In this document: one piece after another, positions 53,251-62,200 of the stretch
Layout: each line of letters begins with the position of its first letter
Position numbering within the stretch: the stretch's first letter is position 1
Source: Acholoe squamosa
Taxonomy: Eukaryota; Annelida; Polychaeta; Phyllodocida; Polynoidae
Length of the DNA stretch: 64,000 nt
Direction of reading: 5' to 3'
NCBI GenBank assembly: GCA_949317995.1
Contig: OX439050.1
Span: 20,104,061 to 20,168,060 of the forward strand
The notes under the pieces: generated by a model
Database searches by the model: none
Told to the model about the DNA's origin: nothing
What the model saw: the letters and a program-made list of their open reading frames with translations, nothing else
Made by a program: the position numbers and the translations under genes

Positions 53251-55357
53251 CATTATTTTTCAAGGGTCAATTTGAAGCAAGACTATAGTCTTACCAAATT
53301 TTTCCACAAAATATCGAAGTTTCTCAGATCTGTCCCATATCTCTTGTGTCTATCCTTTTAGGTATTTCAAACAACCTTTTGGCTTTTGGTGCTGATTTGA
53401 GTTATTTAAATAACTTTGCAAGGAGATATTGTGATACCAGCAAAAAAAAAATCAAATGCTTCAGGTTGCCATGAACATACAGACTCAGCTGAATAAATTG
53501 CTCCACATTTATTCATCTAAACTTGTTTCCTATCACATTAACATCATTCTTAGCAAAAATGGTGAATATCGGAAGACATTATTTTTCAAGGGTCAATTTG
53601 AAGCAAGACTATAGTCTTACCAAATTTTTCCACAAAATATCGAAGTTTCTCAGGTCTGTCCCATATCTCTTGTGTCTATCCTTTTAGGTATTTCAAACAA
53701 CCTTTTGGACTTTGGTGCTGATTTGAGTTATTTAAATAACTTTGCAAGGAGATATTGTGATACCAGCAAAAAAAAAAATCAAATGCTTCAGGTTGCCATG
53801 AAAATACAGACTCAGCTGAATAAATTGCTACACATTTATTCATCTAAACTTGTTTCCTATCACATTAAGATCATTCTTAGCAAAAATGGTGAATATCGGA
53901 AGACATTATTTTTCAAGGGTCAATTTGAAGCAAGACTATAGTCTTACCAAATTTTTCCACAAAATATCGAAGTTTCTCGGATCTGTCCCATATCTCTTGT
54001 GTATATCCTTTTAGGTATTTCAAACAACCTTCTGAACTTTGGTGCTGATTTGAGGTATTTAAATAACTTTGCAAGGAGATATTGTGATACCAGCAAAAAG
54101 AAAATCAAATGCTTCAGGTTGCCATGAACATACAGACTCATTTAAATAAATTGCTCCACATTTATTCATCTAAACTTGTTTCCAGTCACATTAACATCAT
54201 TCTTAGCAAAAATGGTGAATATCGGAAGACATTATTTTTCAAGGGTCAATTTGAAGCAAGACTATAGTCTTACCAAGTTTTTCCACAAATTATCGAAGTT
54301 TCTCAGATCTGTCCCATATCTCTTGTGTCTATCCTTTTAGGTATTTCAAACAACCTTTTGGACTTTGGTGCTGATTTGAGTTATTTAAATAACTTTGCAA
54401 GGAGATATTGTGATACCAGCAAAAAAAAAAATCAAATGCTTCAGGTTGCCATGAACATACAGACTCAGCTGAATAAATTGCTACACATTTATTCATCTAA
54501 ACTTGTTTCCTATCACATTAAGATCATTCTTAGCAAAAATGGTGAATATCGGAAGACATTATTTTTCAAGGGTCAATTTGAAGCAAGACTAGTCTTACCA
54601 AATTTTTCCACAAAATATCGAAGTTTCTCAGATCTGTCCCATATCTCTTGTGTCTATCGTTTTAGGTATTTCAAACAACCTTTTGGACTTTGGTGCTGAT
54701 TTGAGTTATTTAAATAACTTTGCAAGGAGATATTGTGATACCAGCAAAAAAAAAAATCAAATGCTTCAGGTTGCCATGAACATACAGACTCAGCTGAATA
54801 AATTGCTCCACATTTATTCATCTAAACTTGTTTCCTATCACATTAACATCATTCTTAGCAAAAATGGTGAATATCGGAAGACATTATTTTTCAAGGGTCA
54901 ATTTGAAGCAAGACTATAGTCTTACCAAATTTTTCCACAAAATATCGAAGTTTCTCAGGTCTGTCCCATATCTCTTGTGTCTATCCTTTTAGGTATTTCA
55001 AACAACCTTTTGGACTTTGGTGCTGATTTGAGTTATTTAAATAACTTTGCAAGGAGATATTGTGATACCAGCAAAAAAAAAAATCAAATGCTTCAGGTTG
55101 CCATGAACATACAGACTCAGCTAAATAAATTGCTCCACATTTATTCATCTAAACTTCTTTCCTATCACATTAACATCATTCTTAGCAAAAATGGTGAATA
55201 TCGGAAGACATTATTTTTCAAGGGTCAATTCTTACCAAATTTTTCCACAAAATATCGAAGTTTCTCGGATCTGTCCCATATCTCTTGTGTATATTGTAGT
55301 AAACACCAAAGGACCAGACGCAGCCAATAAAGTTTGATAACAGTAGAAGGTGTTTGG

Positions 55358-55364
55358 TTTATTT
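55358..55364 (-). terminator. LTR polyadenylation signal
   Basis: AAATAAA on the minus strand, about 150 bases downstream of the predicted start and about 63 bases from the LTR end, as expected near the R/U5 border. Confidence 0.6.
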
Positions 55365-55543
55365 CTTTCTGGCCTTAGCACTAACAGTTCTCATTAATTG
55401 ACATCAATTATCCTTGCTTGTATTGAGATGCACCACCCTTGCAGGTCTCCACCGATCGCAACCACCGAACCTGGAGTCACCGACCACACTTCTGCCACCT
55501 GCAAGTCTCTTATTGCCTCTGCTCTCGCGACCACCGGACCGCC

Positions 55544-55551
55544 CTTATATA
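55544..55551 (-). promoter_or_regulatory. LTR TATA box
   Basis: TATATAAG on the minus strand, just downstream of the two CRE sites. It predicts a transcription start near 55510-55525. Confidence 0.7.
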
Positions 55552-55566
55552 TGGCGTCACTAAATG

Positions 55567-55588
55567 TGACGTCACGAGCATGACGTCA
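55567..55588 (-). promoter_or_regulatory. Two CRE/ATF palindromes in LTR U3
   Basis: TGACGTCA occurs at 55567-55574 and again at 55581-55588, centre spacing 14 bases, about 16-37 bases upstream of the TATA box in element direction. A partial GTGACGC lies next to the TATA box. TGACGTCA is the consensus for CREB/ATF bZIP proteins; similar sites drive viral LTRs such as that of HTLV-1. Activity here is inferred. Confidence 0.75.
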
Positions 55589-55710
55589 CCGGTCACCACC
55601 GTGTCGCCCCCAGGTGGGACGGACCCTAACTAGCGCTCCTGTACCGGTGGCTACCACCGGACCGATTGCCCCAACATTACAATTATTATACAAGTGATAT
55701 GATCACTACA

Positions 55711-55720
55711 CTCTCCCCTT
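55711..55720 (-). other. Polypurine tract
   Basis: AAGGGGAGAG on the minus strand abuts the LTR start TGTAGT with no gap. In LTR retroelements this is the RNase H-resistant primer for plus-strand DNA synthesis, and it fixes the LTR inner boundary at 55710. Confidence 0.9.
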
Positions 55721-56182
55721 ATCATTTCAAACTTAGGTTGTAGAAAATATATCCGTGAATCTTTGCCATAGTGGCCAAAGGTGCATTTACGCCGGTCAGA
55801 ACCGCTACATTTTAACATTTATACATTTAACTGGGGGACTCCTACAATGGGCCCCCTCTTATTACTATAAACTCTTATATGTGAACTTGGGTAAAGTCTA
55901 TATCAATAGTCCAGAACATATAATACAACATCCGGTCTAGATGGGCGCTGTTACACGAAGCTAACTGGTAGACGTCCCCTGTCCGGCCTCGTCCGGCTGT
56001 CTCCCTTGTCCCGGCCCTCTGGTCGGTGTCTGCTTATGCCGCCTCCGCTCCACCCTGGCTGGGACGGGACCGAGGCGTCTCGGTGACCCACGGGGGGGTT
56101 TCCCGGCAGGTACTCGATCCCCCACCAGTACTCCCCCACCCCGCAGGCCCCCGACTACCCCTCCCTTCTCCCCCTTCCTTGC
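55721..56182 (-). other. Untranslated region between third ORF and polypurine tract
   Basis: About 460 bases with no supported gene. The part nearest the LTR is AT-rich; beyond about 55970 it becomes as GC-rich as the coding region. I see no motif beyond the polypurine tract. Confidence 0.5.
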
Positions 56183-58702
56183 TTATGACCCAGTCAGGTG
56201 GTCTCTCCTCCTCCCCCTTGCATGCCCTAGCTGGACAACAAGTGGAGGCCCGTCGGCTCCTCCACACCCAACCACCGATGCCTCTCTTACTCCGGACCCC
56301 CTCAGCCTCTTCAAAGATGTCGCCTGGTTGCTCCGTGAACTGCCCCCCACCTCTCCTGTTCTCAACCGTCCCGGTGCGGTTTGGACTGGGGCGGGGAGGA
56401 CGTCTCCTCCCGTATCATGCGGCGTATCCGCTCCTCCAGGTCCCCTCCGAGGAGTCCCCCCCTCTCTCTCTTTGTCGCGCCGCCGATCTCTGTCTTCTCT
56501 CTCCTTCCTTTGGCTTTTATCCTCCCCCTCCGTTCTCCTAGCAAGAGGCGCGGTCTCTTCCTCCGCATCCGACTCGTGCAGCGACACCCCCTTATCCCCA
56601 TCTGTCTCCCCCGTCGGAGATGTGTCAGCCCCTGGGGTCTTCTCGGGGACGCGGTCCCCCCTGCACACGACTCTCCTGACATCGCCTTTATCAGGCGAAG
56701 AGCCTCCCTCCTCCGACTCGGTGTCTAAGGCGACGGCCTTGTATGAGACTTGGTTGGGTGGGAGCATCAACGGGTCTTCCTCCTCCTCCTCCCAGTCTAG
56801 CTCCTCCGGCTCCTCCCCCAAGTCCACTCGGGAAGCCATCAAACGCTCCAACCGCCCTCCCACCACGGGTGTATTGTTATCCGACGTGTGGGTTGGGACC
56901 GTCGGCGGTGACGACGTCAATATCTGGCGCACCTGCTCTGCGTCTCTGAGGGTCGCCGGCCCCTCCGTCTCCGGTGCCGCTGCCTCAAAGAGTGGGGACG
57001 ACGCTATCCGGACCTCGTGGCCGGCAGGAGACAGCCACGCCTTTTTCCGCAGTGCTTCTGCAATCAGGTGTTTCTGGAACTGCTTCTTAGCAGCCTCCGC
57101 CATCTCCTCTGCCCTCCGGTTCGTCTCCTTCAGGAGCTCCTCTCCCACCTCAGCAGGAACCAGGGCCCCGTCGCTGTCGATCATCAGGGACTGCAACAAT
57201 ATGGGGTTCCCGTCTCCACTGGACGCCGGGCCGCTCACCACCTGCTCCAGCACCTGGCTCGCCTCCTCTGCCAGGTTCTCCGGCTCCCCCTGTCCCAATT
57301 GTTGCGCTAATATCCGCGCGGCCTCGAAGTCCTCCATGGACCTGGTGCTCAGTAGATCCTCCTCCGCAGCTGCTGACGTGGAGGCCACCGGTTCCAGTGT
57401 GGTTTTCAGCATCTTAGGCGGGGGGCTGCACTCCTCCTCCAGTGTCCCCTCCTGGGCCCCATCTGTCGCCGCCGAGGTGAGCGCCACCAGGTCGGATGCC
57501 GTCTTGGGGACCTTGGAGGGCGGACTTCCCTCGCCGCCTGGTGCCTCCTCCGGAGTCTGCTCCCCTAGCACGATCGCCGGTGGGTCTGCATCCCAGGGAG
57601 CCTCCTCTCCACCCGTTTCCGGTGCCCCTTTCCTCTTCCGGCTGACCTCTCCGCCGATATTGGAGGTCGGTGCAGCTGGCCGGCCTACCGGTGAGCGGCT
57701 GCGCTGCCGGGACGCTCCGGAGATGACCCTCCCCACCACGCTACGAGGCTTGGGCCGTCTGGGTGAACGCCTCGGCGTCTCCTCCTTCCCCTCCGGCTTA
57801 GGAGTCTGAACCTTCTCCTCCCCTGTTCCTGTGCTCTCCAGCAGCCGTTCCGTGGCCAAGTGCGCGGCCCTCCTGCTGCTCCTACGTCGCACGGTTGGAG
57901 AGGTAGGAGATCCTTGTGACGAGTCAAGGCTCTCCTGACCTTCTCCTTCCTCGCCTCTCCGCCTTGTCTCCACCGATCCGGCTGGCGACCCCTCGGTGGC
58001 CGGTGACGCAGCGGTGGCCGGTGACACAGCGGTGGCCGGTGACGCCGCGGTGGCCGGCGACCCTGCGGTGGAGGTGGCTTCCCTCGTGTGATACTGGATC
58101 ACAGCCTTCGGTGGTCGCTGGCTTCGGGGGAGCTTTATCCAGCTATGGCCGGCGTGTAGTGCCACCAGATGATTGACGAGATCGTCCCACCTTCCTCCTT
58201 TGACCTGAAACTTACATCCTTCGACCAGACAGTTCCACCCCGGTCCGCAGGACTTGTGCAGCGCTGAGATATGTCGATTCAGGACATCCCTGCGCCAAAA
58301 AGTGCGGCCACACTCCGGGCAATTCAGTGGAGTCTCCGACTTCCTCATTGTGTTGTTGTCGAGTTCTGCTGACCGCTCGGTGGCCCAGCTACCGCCTCGT
58401 TCTCGTGCCGCGTGGTCGGTGGCAGAAACTAGGTCACGGTGCAGTTCCCGGCCCCTTCGCCAGGTGGCCTCTTCCTCCCGGTGGTCCTCTTCGGTGGCCC
58501 ACATTTCGCTTGCCCGCCTCTGCTCCTCCCACCTTTTATTTTTAGCTGTGAAAACCGCTTTTACTGCCCGACTCATCTCCCCGTCTTTTGATCCCCTCCT
58601 TCCAACTAATCTCTCTCCCTTTTCTTTTGCAGGAGAGCCGTGCCCCGCCGCTGCCCTGGGGACTACCTCCACCGAGCCCGCCGACCGCCCTCCTCCGGCC
58701 AC
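56183..58702 (-). CDS. Third ORF with two C2H2-like zinc fingers, in the envelope position
   Basis: 840 codons open from GTG at 58702 to the stop at 56183; the first ATG in frame is codon 43 (58576). Residues 128-149 form a canonical finger (CPECGRTF start, C-x2-C-x12-H-x4-H). Residues 157-182 or so form a second, looser one (C-x4-C-x14-H-x4-H). The N-terminus is basic/acidic helical. Residues about 211-245 are SPATA-type repeats. The rest is Pro/Ser/Glu-rich with an acidic stretch (EEEEED) and a very basic Arg-rich C-terminal quarter. No signal peptide or membrane segment is seen, so it is not a normal envelope protein. The frame opens 22 bases before the integrase stop, in the -1 register. 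A splice-acceptor-like CTGCAG ends exactly at 58703, so a spliced message is possible. I do not recognise the family; nucleic-acid binding is inferred from the fingers. Confidence 0.75.
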   Translation of the reverse strand: MAGGGRSAGSVEVVPRAAAGHGSPAKEKGERLVGRRGSKDGEMSRAVKAVFTAKNKRWEEQRRASEMWATEEDHREEEATWRRGRELHRDLVSATDHAARERGGSWATERSAELDNNTMRKSETPLNCPECGRTFWRRDVLNRHISALHKSCGPGWNCLVEGCKFQVKGGRWDDLVNHLVALHAGHSWIKLPRSQRPPKAVIQYHTREATSTAGSPATAASPATAVSPATAASPATEGSPAGSVETRRRGEEGEGQESLDSSQGSPTSPTVRRRSSRRAAHLATERLLESTGTGEEKVQTPKPEGKEETPRRSPRRPKPRSVVGRVISGASRQRSRSPVGRPAAPTSNIGGEVSRKRKGAPETGGEEAPWDADPPAIVLGEQTPEEAPGGEGSPPSKVPKTASDLVALTSAATDGAQEGTLEEECSPPPKMLKTTLEPVASTSAAAEEDLLSTRSMEDFEAARILAQQLGQGEPENLAEEASQVLEQVVSGPASSGDGNPILLQSLMIDSDGALVPAEVGEELLKETNRRAEEMAEAAKKQFQKHLIAEALRKKAWLSPAGHEVRIASSPLFEAAAPETEGPATLRDAEQVRQILTSSPPTVPTHTSDNNTPVVGGRLERLMASRVDLGEEPEELDWEEEEEDPLMLPPNQVSYKAVALDTESEEGGSSPDKGDVRRVVCRGDRVPEKTPGADTSPTGETDGDKGVSLHESDAEEETAPLARRTEGEDKSQRKEREDRDRRRDKEREGGTPRRGPGGADTPHDTGGDVLPAPVQTAPGRLRTGEVGGSSRSNQATSLKRLRGSGVREASVVGCGGADGPPLVVQLGHARGRRRDHLTGS
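57993..58072 (-). repeat. 18-bp coding minisatellite in third ORF
   Basis: About four 18-bp units of the type CGGTGGCCGGTGACGCAG (plus strand) encode six-residue SPATAA/V-like repeats. Units differ at one to three positions. Confidence 0.8.
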
Positions 58703-58710
58703 CTGCAGGT
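58703..58710 (-). other. Possible splice acceptor for third ORF
   Basis: Minus-strand ACCTGCAG followed by GTG GCC. The AG falls exactly at the codon boundary of the third ORF. The preceding tract (AAAAAGGGAAACTT) is purine-rich, so the acceptor is weak by eye. Confidence 0.3.
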
Positions 58711-58722
58711 AAGTTTCCCTTT

Positions 58723-59283
58723 TTACCCCGCCGGGGGGCCCCTCTCAGGTAGGTTTACTATGAAAGAAGGTAAAAGGCGCCTTCCCCTTCCTTTCCACGC
58801 CTTTTCTTGCCCTTTTTCTTGCTCTAGTGGAGCCATAGGTTGGTCCTCCCTCTTCCTTTCTCCCACCGCGGCGGCAGTTGCCATGGTAATACCGCCGTGG
58901 CCCGGATGTGGCGGGAAACCGCTCTCCTCCTCTAGGTGGCGCACCGGTGGCACCCCCACCGCGGTGGCGGCAGGTGGCGCCACCGGAGAGCTGAGCCACC
59001 GCTCGGGGGCCCAGACCGCCCGGGCCTCCCCCGCACCCTCCTCCCGAGGCTTCTCCACTTTCTTCAGTAGGTCATAATGCACTATCCTCCTCTTCCGTCC
59101 CATCTGGATCTCCCATACAGGACCCCCTAGGCTCCTGAGAATTTTCCAAGGCCCTGACCAAGGGCACATGAACTTGGGGCACTTGCCTACTTCTTTCCGG
59201 GGGACCATATAGTAGACTGTGTCCCCTACCTCTAGCGGCTCCCCCCGTACCCGGGTGGAGTAATTCCTTTCCTGACGACGGAC
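58723..59283 (-). CDS. Integrase C-terminal part, displaced into another frame
   Basis: 187 codons that continue the integrase but lie in a different frame from the upstream pol ORF; the break is the C12 run at 59286-59297. The segment contains VGDTVYYMVPRKEVGK, then PWSGPWKILRSLGG and RRIVHYDLLKK, the usual basic, GPY/F-like C-terminal module of Ty3/gypsy integrases. About 100 extra Pro/Ala/Gly- and Lys/Arg-rich residues follow before the TAA at 58723. The homology of this part, against the featureless continuation in the upstream frame (59072-59285), shows which frame is ancestral. A run length of 11 or 14 would join the two; whether the extra base is real or an assembly error cannot be told here. 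Confidence 0.8.
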   Translation of the reverse strand, partial: VRRQERNYSTRVRGEPLEVGDTVYYMVPRKEVGKCPKFMCPWSGPWKILRSLGGPVWEIQMGRKRRIVHYDLLKKVEKPREEGAGEARAVWAPERWLSSPVAPPAATAVGVPPVRHLEEESGFPPHPGHGGITMATAAAVGERKREDQPMAPLEQEKGQEKAWKGRGRRLLPSFIVNLPERGPPAG

Positions 59284-62200
59284 CGCCCCCCCCCCCCATC
59301 AGCCGGAGGGCATACGCATGCCCTCTGGCCATCCTTCCTTGTAATTCCGCGGCGTAGTCGACGTAGTCGTCGGGTTTCCCTCCCCCGAATTCTGGTTGCG
59401 GGTACAACAGGTTACCAGGCAAAAGAGTTTCTCTTCCCAGCATCAGAAAGTTGGGGGTTTGGTTAGTGGAGGCTTGGACTGAAGACCTATACGCAGCCAT
59501 TACGTATGGCAGTTGCAGATCCCAATCCGTCTGGTCCTCAGCCACCGACATGGCCAGCATCGACTCCACAGTACGATTGCAACGCTCCACTAACCCATTG
59601 GATTTAGGATTATAGGGGCAAGTGCGCGTCTGCGCCACTCCCAGCAACCGGTGCACCTCCTGGAACATCCGAGCCTGAAAGTTTCGACCTTGATCTGTGT
59701 GGATCGTGCCCGGGGGCCCCAGCCGGCACACCACCTCCGTTACGAAGGCCCGAGCCACCGTCTCCGCTTCTTGGTCCGGTAGGGGGACCGCCTCCGCCCA
59801 TCGCGTAAAATAATCCATGACGATAAGGATGTGCTTGTTCTTACGCGGGGTGCGCGGGAGAGGACCCATAAGGTCCATAGCCATGCGTTCCAATGGGAAC
59901 GCTACCGGTACATGCAGCATCATGGCTCCAGGTGGATGGGGCGCCGCCTTACGGCTCAGACACTGGGGGCAAGAGGCCAGCCACTGCACCACATCCCTCC
60001 TATAGTCGGGCCAATAGTAGGCCTGCTGGAATCGCCTCAGGCTCCGGGCCCGACCAAAATGGCAGCTCAACGGGGCCCCATGCACCCCGGCTAAAACCTC
60101 CTCCTTCTTACTATCCGGCACCACTACTTGCAGGAAGGTGCGGCCGCCCGGCTCCCACCATACCCTACAGAGTACACCGCCCTCCACCCTCAGCCGTGGA
60201 ACCTGTGCCGCCAAGGCGCGCACGTCGTAGGCCTCCCCCGAGAGGGCATCCCTCGAGGGGACCTCGCCTTCCTCGATCCATTTCCGAACCCTGGTGAGTA
60301 AGGGATCGCCCTCCTGGGCCTGTCTCCAGACCTCCTTTTGGTCCATAAAGATCCCGTCCGTCTCCTCGGCCGTCACTTCCAGGCCCACCCTCTCCTCTGC
60401 TCCCCTATCGGTGGCGGCTTCGCTACGAGTCACCGCACGACACTCGGCCAGGGCATCTATTGCCCCCTCGCTTGAGAAGTCCTCGAACAACGGAGACCCG
60501 GAGGGCTCCCCCATGCCGCATTGATTACACGGCCTCCGGGACAGCCCATCCGCGTTACCATGATCCTTCCCTGGGCGGTGCTCGATGACATGATCGAAAG
60601 TCTCCAATAACTGTAGCCACCTGGCTACCTGCCCCTCAGGCTCCTTGAAACTGGCCAACCACTTCAGGGCGGCATGGTCGGTCCTTATACGCACAGGGCG
60701 CCCTACCAAGTAGTGGCGAAACTTTTTCACCGCAAAAACCACCGCCAACAGTTCGCGGCGGGTGACACAGTAATTCCTCTCACATCTACTCAATGTGCGA
60801 CTGGCGTAAGCTAAGGGCCGCTCCCGACCATCCTGCACTTGAGTCAGAACAGCCCCCAGCCCCAGGTTGCTGGCGTCGGTGTCCACCAGGAGCCGTCCCT
60901 CTGCCATCGGGTAGGTTAGGATAGGGGCACTCACTAACTTATCCTTGAGCACCTGGAAAGCTTCCGCACAGTCTCGGTTCCAGGAAAATTTCTTGTCCTT
61001 CTCGGTTAGTTCCGAGAGCGGCCTGGCTATTGAAGCAAACCCCGGCACAAAGCTACGGTAGTAGCCACACAGGCCTAGAAAGGAGCGTACTTCCGTCACT
61101 GAGGTAGGCACCGGCCACTCCGACACGGCAGCTATCTTCTCAGGGTCCGTGCCAATCCCGTTCCTGTCGATTCTGTGCCCCAGGAAGCTCACCTGTTCCC
61201 GTACTAGCTGGCATTTGGTGGCCTTTATCTTCAACCCGGCCTCCTGGAGGCGTCCCAGGACCAACTCCAGTCGCTCCGCATGCCCCTCCAAGGTCTCGGA
61301 GAATACAATGATGTCATCCAAGTACACCAAACACACCGTCCATTGGAGACCCCTCATGACAATTTCCATCAGCCTTTCGAATGTCCCGGGGGCGTTACAT
61401 AGCCCGAAGGGCATTACGCGGAATTGAAACAACCCACGGTGGGTCACGAAAGCTGTCTTGGGCTTAGCGTCCTCCTCCATAGAGACCTGCCAATACCCTG
61501 ACGCCAAGTCAATGGTGCTAAACCAACAGGGTCCGGACTTTGAGTCTAAAGAGTCGTCTATCCTGGGGAGAGGATAAGCGTCTTTCACTGTGACCGAGTT
61601 CAATCGTAGGTAGTCGACACAAAATCTGACACGGCCATCCTTCTTCTTCACGAGGACCACTGCGCTCGCCCATGGGCCCGAAGCTGGTTCGATCACTCCC
61701 TGTTCGAGCATCTTGTCCACCTCCTGATCGACAACCGCCCGCCTGTGTGGGGCTAGCCTGCGGGGCGCCATCTTTATGGGGGCCGCCTCCCCAGTGTTAA
61801 TCGAGTGTGTCACCACGTCTGTATGGCCCATGTCCTCATCCCCCTCTTGAAATGCCGCCCTGTTACGCTCTAACAGCCGTATCCATACAGGATCCTTCTC
61901 CACTTTAGTTCCCCCTAGTAAGACGGTTATGAGGTCGTCACCCGTACTGTCCCGACTGGCCCCGGAGCCCCCTGAGTTATCTTCCGTTACCAGCCGGCAC
62001 ACGGGCTTGCCTACCAACTCCACCTGACCCAGGTGCATACCCCGGTAGACCGTGACAGGGTTAGGCCCCGGGTTACAGACCAACATGGGCACCTCGCCCC
62101 CTCTTGGCATGGACACTGTGCGTCCCACCCGGATTCCCCTTGCGCCCTCCACTCGAGGTAAGCCTTCCACCATCACTTCCTCCCCTTCAAACTCTGGTGA

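Larger units (their letters stand above)
18857..55294. repeat. Satellite array, right arm (about 111 monomers)
   Basis: Same satellite as the left arm, resuming inside the split monomer at TAGACTCAGCTG and ending at GTGTATAT where the LTR begins. Monomers are 326-328 bp with 307- and 332-bp variants. Beyond about 30 kb, type B monomers often carry ACTCATTTAAATAAA instead of ACTCAGCTGAATAAA (near 31250, 32230, 37463, 39095, 42692, 45313, 46948, 48585, 49892, 51853, 53160, 54140). They are followed by a monomer with CCTGTCACATT or CCAGTCACATT and AAATTATCGAAG. They therefore mark the boundaries of 3-, 4-, 5- and 6-monomer groups. No gene is supported anywhere in this arm. Confidence 0.97.
55295..55710 (-). 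repeat. 3' LTR (416 bp)
   Basis: Starts TGTAGT and ends ACTACA on the plus strand, perfect 6-bp inverted ends of TG...CA type. The satellite flank lies directly outside and a polypurine tract directly inside. In element direction it starts at 55710. Visible inside are two TGACGTCA sites, a TATATAAG box and an AAATAAA signal, in the order expected for U3 then R. An inverted repeat AGTGAT/ATCACT sits at the start of U3 (about 55692-55706). Confidence 0.93.

Noticed and set aside
1..55294. CRISPR-like array of direct repeats
   Set aside because: Repeat period is about 327 bp with no unique spacers, and the sequence is eukaryotic satellite.
1056..55330. Many 60-124 residue open frames repeated on both strands of the satellite
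   Set aside because: They recur with the monomer period, exist in opposing and overlapping frames, and are opened or closed by A-run length and small indels. Nothing indicates translation; they follow from low stop density in a repeated sequence.
56328..57809. 493-residue plus-strand open frame opposite the third ORF
   Set aside because: Ser/Pro-rich antisense shadow of the GC-rich third ORF; no domain, and the minus-strand frame has zinc fingers and fits the element order.
56183..58702. Envelope glycoprotein in the third ORF
   Set aside because: No signal peptide, hydrophobic fusion-like segment or transmembrane helix is visible, and the N-terminal part has zinc fingers.
59072..59285. C-terminal 70 residues of the upstream pol frame as a real domain
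   Set aside because: Gly/Pro/Arg-rich nonsense after the C12 run; integrase homology continues in another frame over the same bases.
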